From the NCBI RefSeq assembly GCF_004346165.1, contig NZ_SLZZ01000010.1, forward strand, positions 1-64,000: 64,000 nt of DNA. The letters are read 5' to 3'. Made by a program: the position numbers and the translations under genes. Below the pieces are notes generated by a model. The model had not been told where the DNA came from. It worked only from the letters and a program-made list of their open reading frames with translations, and made no database searches. The DNA is from Muricomes intestini (lineage in GTDB: Bacteria > Bacillota > Clostridia > Lachnospirales > Lachnospiraceae). Every line of letters starts with the position of its first letter. Position 1 is the stretch's first letter. Shown piece after piece: positions 57,637-64,000 of the stretch.

Positions 57637-58617
57637 TTGAAAGCGCAAATATTGAAAATGCTGCGTGAGAGTGAAGGGTTTGTATCTGGTCAGCAGTTGT
57701 GTGAAGTACTGCGGGTGTCCAGAACAGCGGTGTGGAAGGCAGTCAACCAGCTGAAAGAAGAGGGGTATCAGATCGAAGCTGTTCGAAACCGCGGTTATCA
57801 TATGGTGGACAGTCCAGATATCCTCACCAGAGAAGAGCTTATCAGCATGATGGATACGGACTGGGCAGGCCAAAAGATATATTATTTTGATGAGATAGAT
57901 TCTACAAATACTTGCGCAAAGCAGCTGGGAGAGCAGGGCGCTTCTCACGGAACGCTTATTGTTGCCGAGGAGCAAAGTGCAGGACGCGGCAGGCGCGGCA
58001 GGACATGGGAATCACCGGCCGGCAGCAGCATATATATGTCCATACTCCTCAGACCCGAAATACCGCCGGTAAATGCCCCCATGCTCACGCTGGCAATGGG
58101 ATTAAGTGCTGCTGAGGGTCTGCAGGAATACACCAGTCTGGATATTCAGATAAAATGGCCCAATGATATTATTCTCAACAGGAAAAAGCTGGCCGGTATC
58201 CTGACCGAAATGAGTACAGAAATGGATTGCATCAATTATGTTATTATAGGAACCGGCATTAATGTAAATATGAAGCAGCTGCCTGCAGAGCTGGCCAAAA
58301 AGGCAACCTCCCTTCGTCTGGAAACGGGGCGGATTATGAGGCGGAGTGAAATAATAGCCCTTATCATGAAGAAATTTGAAAAAAATTATCAACTGTTTAT
58401 GGAGAACGGGGACTTACGGCGGCTGCAGGAGGAATATAATAATTTACTTATAACCCGGGAAAAGGAAGTGCGGATAATAGAGAGTCAAGAGGAGTATGAT
58501 GCATATGCGCTGGGTATCAATGAAAAAGGTGAGTTGCTGGTGCGCGAGAGCGACGGGACTACGAAAGCAATTTCCAGCGGAGAAATTTCCGTACGGGGAA
58601 TTTACGGGTATGCATAG
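57637..58617 (+). CDS. birA: BirA biotin-protein ligase and biotin-operon repressor
   Basis: 326 residues from a TTG start behind GAGGTGG. The N-terminal HTH (FVSGQQLCEVLRVSRTAVWKAVNQLKEEGY, about 15-44) marks the repressor type. The ligase core has EQSAGRGRRGRTWESPAGSSIYMS (about 112-135, biotin/ATP loop) and KWPNDIILNRKKLAGILTE (about 175-193). The C-terminal SH3-like domain ends GTTKAISSGEISVRG. It biotinylates carboxylases and senses biotin. Confidence 0.95.
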   Translation: MKAQILKMLRESEGFVSGQQLCEVLRVSRTAVWKAVNQLKEEGYQIEAVRNRGYHMVDSPDILTREELISMMDTDWAGQKIYYFDEIDSTNTCAKQLGEQGASHGTLIVAEEQSAGRGRRGRTWESPAGSSIYMSILLRPEIPPVNAPMLTLAMGLSAAEGLQEYTSLDIQIKWPNDIILNRKKLAGILTEMSTEMDCINYVIIGTGINVNMKQLPAELAKKATSLRLETGRIMRRSEIIALIMKKFEKNYQLFMENGDLRRLQEEYNNLLITREKEVRIIESQEEYDAYALGINEKGELLVRESDGTTKAISSGEISVRGIYGYA

Positions 58618-58623
58618 TTAAAT

Positions 58624-58677
58624 ATTCAGAATATTCTGAAAACGGAGTGCAAAAGGGTCTGACCCCTTTTTGCACTG
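58624..58677. repeat. R2 bipartite palindromic repeat, copy 5 (longest stem)
   Basis: CAGAATATTCTG, a spacer AAAACGGA, then GTGCAAAAGGG with CCCCTTTTTGCAC, a full-length second stem including GTGC/GCAC. It is placed between birA and the next gene. Confidence 0.88.
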
Positions 58678-58697
58678 CCCAACAGAAAGGACTATAG

Positions 58698-59039
58698 ATG
58701 GAAGAGGAAGTTGTACTTTGTGCCGCGAGTCATTATGAGCGGAAGTTTTACTTGAATCCTGAGTTTGAGATGCTGCCGGAGAGCATCAGGCAGGAGCTGC
58801 AGATTATGTGTGTGCTGTTCACAGAGGATGTGGGTGGTGTGCTGTTGATAGTATATGATGATGCAGGCAATTTGGAGCTGCGCGTGGAACATCAGGAAGA
58901 TGATTTTACATTTGATGAGATTGGAAGTGTCCTGAAGATAAAGGAACTTCAGCAGACTAAGACAGAATTGTTTGAGGCTCTGGAAATGTTCTACAGGGTA
59001 TTTTATTTAGGGGAGGACGTAGATGTTACTGACGATTGA
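58698..59039 (+). CDS. DUF6145-like protein of unknown function
   Basis: 113 residues, small, acidic and soluble. Conserved-looking segments are [45 protein letters not shown] and [20 protein letters not shown] recognise it as a Lachnospiraceae family (DUF6145) without known function. Its end overlaps coaX by 17 bases, implying co-translation. Confidence 0.7.
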   Translation: MEEEVVLCAASHYERKFYLNPEFEMLPESIRQELQIMCVLFTEDVGGVLLIVYDDAGNLELRVEHQEDDFTFDEIGSVLKIKELQQTKTELFEALEMFYRVFYLGEDVDVTDD

Positions 59040-59796
59040 TGTTGGGAATACAAACATAACGCTGGGAGTGTTCGATAATGACAAACTGACCGGAACTTTT
59101 CGTATGACTACGAAACAACCAAGAACTTCGGACGAGTATGGTTTTTCCATCTGTGACATCCTGCAGCATCGAGACATACATGTCCGTGATGTGGATGCGG
59201 TTATTGTAGCTTCCGTAGTACCGGATATCATGCATTCTCTGATAAATGGGATTATCAAGTACTTAAGTGTGAGCCCTCTGGTGGTGTCCTCAGGAACAAA
59301 AACAGGAATCCGGATTGTGACTGAGAATCCTAAGGAAATCGGGCCGGACCGTATTGTGGATGCGGTGGCAGGATATGAGCTTTATGGAGGACCTGTCCTT
59401 GTAGTAGATTTCGGAACTGCAACCACCTATGACTTGATTGGCCCGGGCGGAACCTTTGAGGCAGGCATCACGGCTCCCGGCATTGAAACTGCGGCACGTT
59501 CTCTTTGGGGAGGAGCTGCTATGCTCCCGGCTATTGAAATAAAGAAGCCCAAATCCATATTGGCAAAGGAAACAATATCCAGTATGCAGGCCGGGCTTGT
59601 GTACGGTGCTATTGGGCAGACAGAGTATATTGTTAACAAAATAAAAGAAGAATCCGGATACGAAAATTTGACCGTAGTGGCCACGGGCGGTCTTGGAAAA
59701 ATCATTGCCAGGGAGACAGAAAGTATCGATATATATAAATCAGACTTAACTCTGAACGGACTTCGTCTCATTTATAATAAAAACAAAAAACGGTGA
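59023..59796 (+). CDS. coaX: Type III pantothenate kinase
   Basis: 257 residues. First step of CoA synthesis, potassium-dependent and acetyl-CoA-insensitive. ASKHA-fold motifs are [16 protein letters not shown] (residues 2-17), [16 protein letters not shown] (about 107-122), [13 protein letters not shown] (about 127-139) and [12 protein letters not shown]. Confidence 0.95.
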   Translation: MLLTIDVGNTNITLGVFDNDKLTGTFRMTTKQPRTSDEYGFSICDILQHRDIHVRDVDAVIVASVVPDIMHSLINGIIKYLSVSPLVVSSGTKTGIRIVTENPKEIGPDRIVDAVAGYELYGGPVLVVDFGTATTYDLIGPGGTFEAGITAPGIETAARSLWGGAAMLPAIEIKKPKSILAKETISSMQAGLVYGAIGQTEYIVNKIKEESGYENLTVVATGGLGKIIARETESIDIYKSDLTLNGLRLIYNKNKKR

Positions 59797-59806
59797 GATA
59801 ATAGAC

Positions 59807-60766
59807 ATGAAACATCTGAGAATTGGAAATGTTGAACTTAAAAATTCTTATATACTGGGTCCCATGGCAGGAGTAACAGACCTGCCATTTCGCTTGCTCT
59901 GCAAGGAGCAGGGTGCCGGGCTTGTATGCATGGAAATGGTAAGCGCCAAGGCAATTATGTACCATAATAAAAATACAGAGAGTCTTTTGACAATCCACCC
60001 TGAAGAGCTTCCCGTATCCCTGCAGCTTTTTGGCTCCGACCCGAAAATTATGAGCGAAATAGCTAAGAGAATCGAGGAACGTCCCTTTGCATTTTTGGAC
60101 ATCAACATGGGCTGCCCGGTTCCTAAAGTTGTGAAAAACGGTGAAGGTTCAGCTCTTATGAAGGAGCCGAAGCTGGTATACGAGCTTGTCAGTGCTGTTG
60201 TAAAGGCCATTGAAAAGCCGGTAACTGTGAAAATTAGAAAAGGTTTTGACGGCAGGCATGTCAATGCGGTGGAGATAGCAAAAATCATTGAAAGCGCCGG
60301 TGCCGCAGCTGTGGCCGTTCACGGGAGAACGAGAGAGCAGTATTATTCCGGCGAAGCAGACTGGGATATTATCCGTCAGGTAAAAGAAGCGGTATCAATT
60401 CCTGTTATTGGAAGCGGAGATGTGACATCAGGCGAAAAAGCAATCTCTATGCGTGAACAGACCGGTTGTGACGGAATCATGATAGCCCGCGGTGCTCAGG
60501 GAAATCCCTGGATTTTCTCTGAACTGACAACGTATGAACAAACGGGAGAGCTGTCCTCCAGGCCGACGAAGGAGAAAATTAAGAAGACCATGTTGCGGCA
60601 TGCGAGGCTCCAGCTTCAATATAAGGGAGAATATTTGGGAATCCGTGAAATGAGAAAGCACGTGGCATGGTATGTGAAAGGGCTTCACGGCGCAGCAAGG
60701 CTGAGAGATAAAATTAATAAGGTAGAGTCTTATGAAGGCCTCGAAAATATCTTGACATCACTATAG
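59807..60766 (+). CDS. dusB: tRNA-dihydrouridine synthase
   Basis: 319 residues. FMN enzyme reducing uridines in the tRNA D-loop. Motifs are LGPMAGVTDLPFRLLCKEQG (about 17-36), DINMGCPVPKVVKNGEGSAL (about 98-117, with the catalytic Cys), AVHGRTREQYYSGEADW and GSGDVTSGEKA. Its last codons carry the -35 box of the next promoter. Confidence 0.95.
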   Translation: MKHLRIGNVELKNSYILGPMAGVTDLPFRLLCKEQGAGLVCMEMVSAKAIMYHNKNTESLLTIHPEELPVSLQLFGSDPKIMSEIAKRIEERPFAFLDINMGCPVPKVVKNGEGSALMKEPKLVYELVSAVVKAIEKPVTVKIRKGFDGRHVNAVEIAKIIESAGAAAVAVHGRTREQYYSGEADWDIIRQVKEAVSIPVIGSGDVTSGEKAISMREQTGCDGIMIARGAQGNPWIFSELTTYEQTGELSSRPTKEKIKKTMLRHARLQLQYKGEYLGIREMRKHVAWYVKGLHGAARLRDKINKVESYEGLENILTSL

Positions 60767-60780
60767 GTATTGGTTATAAT
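60752..60780 (+). promoter_or_regulatory. Perfect consensus promoter for greA, embedded in the end of dusB
   Basis: TTGACA (60752-60757), exactly 17 bp, TATAAT (60775-60780). The -35 box encodes Leu-Thr of the DusB C-terminus. It leaves a leader of about 105 nt. Confidence 0.85.
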
Positions 60781-60892
60781 ATTGAAATTGTGAAATATAA
60801 ATTTAAACAGGATGAGAATTGAGGCTGAAACCGCCTATTATAAAGAGACTAAAATACGGAAAAGAAAGAGAAAAGAAAGGGAGCAAATAACA

Positions 60893-61378
60893 ATGGCAGA
60901 AGCAAAGAAAAGATTACTTACTTATGCAGGTCTGAAGGCACTGGAAGATGAACTGGAGAATCTGAAGGTTGTCAAACGTAAGGAAGTCGCTGCAAAAATC
61001 AAGGAAGCAAGAGAACAGGGGGATTTATCTGAGAATGCAGAATATGATGCCGCGAAGGATGAACAGCGTGACATTGAGGCCCGCATCGAAGAATTGGAAG
61101 GCATCCTTAAAAATGCAGAAGTAGTAGTTGAGGATGAAGTAGATTTTGATAAAATCAATGTAGGATGTAAAGTCAAAGTATTTGATGTAACATATGATGA
61201 GGAAATGGAATTCAAAATTGTTGGCTCCACAGAGGCAAACAGCCTGGAAGGTAAGATTTCCAATGAATCACCGGTAGGGCAGGCTCTGATCGGCAAGAAG
61301 GCCGGAGAGCTGGTAGATGTAGAAACACAGGCTGGGCAGATTCAGTATAAGGTGCTTGAGATCAGCCGTTCCATGTAA
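60893..61378 (+). CDS. greA: Transcript cleavage factor GreA
   Basis: 161 residues from the ATG at 60893 (AAAGGGAG box); a longer frame to 60812 has no such box. The N-terminal coiled coil carries the tip acids in SENAEYDAAKDEQRDIEARI (about 44-63), and the C-terminal FKBP-like part has ISNESPVGQALIGKKAGELVDV. It rescues backtracked RNA polymerase. Confidence 0.95.
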   Translation: MAEAKKRLLTYAGLKALEDELENLKVVKRKEVAAKIKEAREQGDLSENAEYDAAKDEQRDIEARIEELEGILKNAEVVVEDEVDFDKINVGCKVKVFDVTYDEEMEFKIVGSTEANSLEGKISNESPVGQALIGKKAGELVDVETQAGQIQYKVLEISRSM

Positions 61379-61398
61379 CAGAAAATTAAAGCAGTGTC

Positions 61399-61424
61399 CA
61401 GACCCCTTATTTACCAGGGGTCTG
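61399..61424. terminator. Short hairpin between greA and lysS
   Basis: CAGACCCCT pairs with AGGGGTCTG around TTATTTAC. No U-run follows on either side, so it may only weaken read-through. Confidence 0.45.
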
Positions 61425-61453
61425 AATTCGCATATAAAGGGAGGGGAAAAACA

Positions 61454-63424
61454 TTGTCCGAACAGCAGAAAAATAATCAAAAGAACCCGCAGCAGAAAAA
61501 TGTACAGGAGCCGGACCTGAACCAGCTGAGAAAGGTCCGCCGTGAAAAACTGGCAGAGCTGCAGGCAAATGGAAAAGATCCATTTGTTATCACAAAATAT
61601 AATCAAACCCGCCACAGTCAGGAACTGAAAGATAATTTTGAGGAACTGGAAGGAAAAGAAGTCTCCATCGCCGGCCGCATGATGTCCAAGCGTGTCATGG
61701 GAAAGGCATCCTTCTGTAATGTCCAGGATCTGGCGGGAAACATTCAGTCCTATGTGGCGAGAGACAGCATAGGAGAAGACGCCTACAAAGAATTCAAGAA
61801 AATGGATGTGGGTGATATTGTAGGAATCACAGGTGAAGTATTTAAGACCAAGACAGGGGAGATATCAGTCCATGCGGCATCCGTCACACTGCTCTCTAAG
61901 AGCCTTCAGATTTTGCCTGAGAAATTCCACGGCCTGACAAACACAGATATCCGTTACCGCCAGAGATATGTAGACTTAATCATGAATCCCGAAGTAAAGG
62001 ATACATTTATCAAACGTTCAAAAATCTTAAGCGCCATCAGAAGATACCTGGACGGTGAAGGCTTCATGGAAGTGGAAACCCCTATGCTGGTGAGTAATGC
62101 CGGCGGTGCAGCTGCAAGGCCTTTTGAGACACACTTTAATGCCTTAGATGAAGACTTTAAACTCCGCATTTCTCTGGAGCTTTACTTGAAGAGGCTGATC
62201 GTAGGCGGCATGGAGCGTGTATACGAGATTGGCCGTGTATTCCGCAATGAGGGACTGGACACAAGACATAACCCCGAATTTACGTTGATGGAGTTGTACC
62301 AGGCATATACAGATTATCACGGTATGATGGACCTGACAGAGAACCTGTACCGCTATGTAGCGCAAGAAGTGCTGGGAACTACTACAATCGAATATAGTGG
62401 AGTCGCAATGGATCTGAGCAAGCCGTTTGAAAGAATCACAATGGTAGATGCTCTGAAAAAGTATGCAGATATAGATTTTAATGAGATTAAGACTACAGAG
62501 GAAGCAAAGGCCTTGGCAAAGGAAAAGGGAATCGAATTTGAGGACAGGCATCAAAAGGGGGATATCCTGAGTCTGCTTTTTGAAGGGTATGTTGAGAAAC
62601 ACTTGATTCAGCCTACCTTTGTCATGGATCATCCCATAGAAATATCTCCATTGACAAAGAAGAAACCCAAAAATCCAGAGTATGTAGAACGTTTCGAATT
62701 CTTCATGAATGGCTGGGAGATGGCAAATGCCTACTCAGAGCTTAACGATCCGATTGACCAAAGAGAAAGATTCAAGGCACAGGAAGCACTGCTGGCACAG
62801 GGAGACGAAGAGGCAAATACAACTGATGAAGACTTCCTAAATGCATTGGAAATTGGGATGCCTCCTACTGGAGGGATTGGATTCGGGATAGACAGAATGT
62901 GCATGCTGCTGACAGACTCGACCGCGATCAGAGATGTACTGCTGTTTCCGACAATGAAGTCCTTAGATGGTGTAAATAAGAAAAATGATGTAAATAATAC
63001 AGCTTCTGAAGCACCTGAAAAAAATGTAAAAACTGAGTCTGAAAAGATTGATTTTTCTAAGGTAAAGGTAGAGCCTTTATTTGAGGAATTTGTTGATTTT
63101 GATACATTCAGCAAGTCAGATTTCCGTGCAGTAAAGGTTAAGGCTTGCGAGGCTGTTAAGAAGTCGAAGAAGCTTTTACAGTTCACTCTTGATGACGGAA
63201 CAGGCACAGACAGAACCATTTTAAGCGGTATTCATAGCTTTTATGAGCCGGAAGAACTGGTTGGAAAGACTCTTATTGCTATCACAAATCTTCCGCCGAG
63301 AGCTATGATGGGCATTGACTCTTGCGGTATGCTCCTCAGTGCTATTCATGAAGAAGAAGGCGAAGAAAAGCTTCATCTTCTGATGGTTGATGACCACATT
63401 CCGGCAGGTGCAAAGCTTTATTAA
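61454..63424 (+). CDS. lysS: Class II lysyl-tRNA synthetase with a C-terminal tRNA-binding (EMAP II/Trbp111-like) domain
   Basis: 656 residues from a TTG start behind GGGAGGGG. The OB anticodon-binding domain (about 55-160) is followed by the class II core: motif 2 in [29 protein letters not shown] (about 257-285) and motif 3 in [14 protein letters not shown] (about 475-488). A normal LysRS ends near residue 505. Here a low-complexity linker ([20 protein letters not shown]) leads to about 125 extra residues: [61 protein letters not shown]. This matches the domain found at the end of MetRS and in Trbp111/CsaA. It should increase tRNA affinity. The added part has lower GC than the body. Confidence 0.93.
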   Translation: MSEQQKNNQKNPQQKNVQEPDLNQLRKVRREKLAELQANGKDPFVITKYNQTRHSQELKDNFEELEGKEVSIAGRMMSKRVMGKASFCNVQDLAGNIQSYVARDSIGEDAYKEFKKMDVGDIVGITGEVFKTKTGEISVHAASVTLLSKSLQILPEKFHGLTNTDIRYRQRYVDLIMNPEVKDTFIKRSKILSAIRRYLDGEGFMEVETPMLVSNAGGAAARPFETHFNALDEDFKLRISLELYLKRLIVGGMERVYEIGRVFRNEGLDTRHNPEFTLMELYQAYTDYHGMMDLTENLYRYVAQEVLGTTTIEYSGVAMDLSKPFERITMVDALKKYADIDFNEIKTTEEAKALAKEKGIEFEDRHQKGDILSLLFEGYVEKHLIQPTFVMDHPIEISPLTKKKPKNPEYVERFEFFMNGWEMANAYSELNDPIDQRERFKAQEALLAQGDEEANTTDEDFLNALEIGMPPTGGIGFGIDRMCMLLTDSTAIRDVLLFPTMKSLDGVNKKNDVNNTASEAPEKNVKTESEKIDFSKVKVEPLFEEFVDFDTFSKSDFRAVKVKACEAVKKSKKLLQFTLDDGTGTDRTILSGIHSFYEPEELVGKTLIAITNLPPRAMMGIDSCGMLLSAIHEEEGEEKLHLLMVDDHIPAGAKLY

Positions 63425-63573
63425 GATGATGTAAAGATGTACCGTTTTACCGAATAGACGGGACGTACTTCATTTGATAAAAAACTAAAAAAACAGCGAT
63501 TTACATCAAACTTACATCATTTGATGCAGAAATCGGTGCAAGCAAGAAAAAATCGCATAATTAGTGCAATGAG

Positions 63574-63606
63574 TGGGCAATTCCAATCGGAGTTGCCCAT
63601 TTTTAA
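63574..63606 (+). terminator. Terminator after lysS
   Basis: GGGCAATTCC pairs with GGAGTTGCCC around AATC, followed by ATTTTT. The preceding ~150 bases repeat TTACATCA-like words (63490-63530) but hold no gene. Confidence 0.8.
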
Positions 63607-63644
63607 AACAAACAGAAATACAAATCGGAATTTGAGGTGGAAAT

Positions 63645-63965
63645 ATGGCATCAAGCAAGGAATACTTAGAGTTTATTTTAGGGCAGCTATCTGAGTTAGA
63701 AGAAATTACTTATCGAGCTATGATGGGAGAATTTATTATTTATTATCGTGGCAAGATTGTAGGCGGTATCTATGATGATAGATTACTTGTTAAACCAGTA
63801 AAATCAGCAATTAGTTATATGCCGACAGCTCCGTATGAATTACCCTATGAGGGAGCAAAAGAGATGTTGTTGGTAGATGAAGTTGATAATAAGGAATTTT
63901 TGACAGGCTTGTTTCATGCAATGTATGATGAACTGCCAGCCCCAAAACCGAAAAAGAAGAAATAA
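63645..63965 (+). CDS. TfoX N-terminal domain-like protein
   Basis: 106 residues, start at ATG 63645 (GAGGTGG box). It has the TfoX_N pattern: ITYRAMMGEFIIYYRGKIVGGIYDDRLLVKP (about 22-52), YEGAKEMLLVDEVDNKEFLTGLFHAMYDELP and a basic tail (KPKKKK). In gamma-proteobacteria this domain is part of the competence regulator Sxy/TfoX; stand-alone versions in Firmicutes are of unknown function. It is AT-rich relative to the window. Confidence 0.8.
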   Translation: MASSKEYLEFILGQLSELEEITYRAMMGEFIIYYRGKIVGGIYDDRLLVKPVKSAISYMPTAPYELPYEGAKEMLLVDEVDNKEFLTGLFHAMYDELPAPKPKKKK

Positions 63966-64000
63966 ACAACTCCCAGTTTGGAGAATTAGAATTGAGAAAC

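Noticed and set aside
61381-61453. T-box or R2 copy before lysS
   Set aside because: The short CAGACCCC hairpin lacks the T-box sequence and the CAGAATATTCTG half of R2.

Overview
The window reads as a chromosomal segment of a low-to-moderate GC, anaerobic Gram-positive of the Lachnospiraceae type (Clostridia). The signs are strong purine-rich ribosome binding sites, a Bacillus/Clostridium-type long SRP RNA, proteins I recognise as Lachnospiraceae families (DUF6128- and DUF6145-like), separate F-type and V-type rotary ATPases, a B12-dependent diol dehydratase and a fused molybdenum hydroxylase. No species can be named from this sequence alone. There are no rRNA or tRNA genes, no CRISPR array, no prophage, and only one transposase fragment, at the left edge.

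Layout. 1-0.7 kb: 3' end of an ISAs1-like transposase, then a compact type I toxin-antitoxin-like locus with two convergent transcripts. 0.7-2.3 kb: VanZ-like protein and proC. 2.5-8.8 kb (minus strand): an operon for coenzyme-B12-dependent diol/glycerol dehydratase (large, medium and small subunits), its two-part reactivase, a PduO-type adenosyltransferase and, last, an ATC-hydrolase-like gene. 9.1-12.5 kb: an M20 amidohydrolase, Maf and two membrane proteins. 13.3-19.6 kb: complete F1Fo ATPase operon (B-E-F-H-A-G-D-C, no atpI). 19.7-25.3 kb: degenerate GGDEF/EAL protein, phosphopantetheinyl transferase, M15 carboxypeptidase, an HTH protein and dGTPase. 25.4-27.9 kb (minus): a DUF6128-like protein with a large tandem repeat array. 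28-38.3 kb: tadA, SRP RNA, B12/radical SAM protein, a 33-residue membrane peptide, VanW protein, a HypE-like protein with Lrp regulator and aminotransferase, trmL, and a fused molybdenum hydroxylase. 38.5-47.1 kb: complete nine-gene V-type ATPase operon. 47.3-63.4 kb: mainly housekeeping genes (a shikimate-kinase-like gene, murA, capA-like, metK with a SAM riboswitch, a two-component system, a TrmH-family methyltransferase, argF, birA, coaX, dusB, greA, lysS). The window ends with a TfoX-N-like gene.

How it fits together. Two rotary ATPases sit 19 kb apart. Binding-site residues in their rotor subunits predict proton coupling for the F-type and sodium coupling for the V-type enzyme. The dehydratase operon is a self-contained B12 enzyme unit: catalysis, reactivation and cofactor adenosylation. 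It has its own promoter with upstream direct repeats.

Two families of short palindromic intergenic repeats (R1, five copies; R2, five copies) are scattered between genes. In three places a repeat supplies the last codons and stop of a gene (the ATC-hydrolase-like gene, the molybdenum hydroxylase and maf). The most interesting loci are the toxin-antitoxin locus at 363-676, the repeat families, the degenerate cyclic-di-GMP protein, the divergent shikimate kinase, the LysRS with an added tRNA-binding domain, and the promoter-bearing repeats before the shikimate-kinase-like gene.
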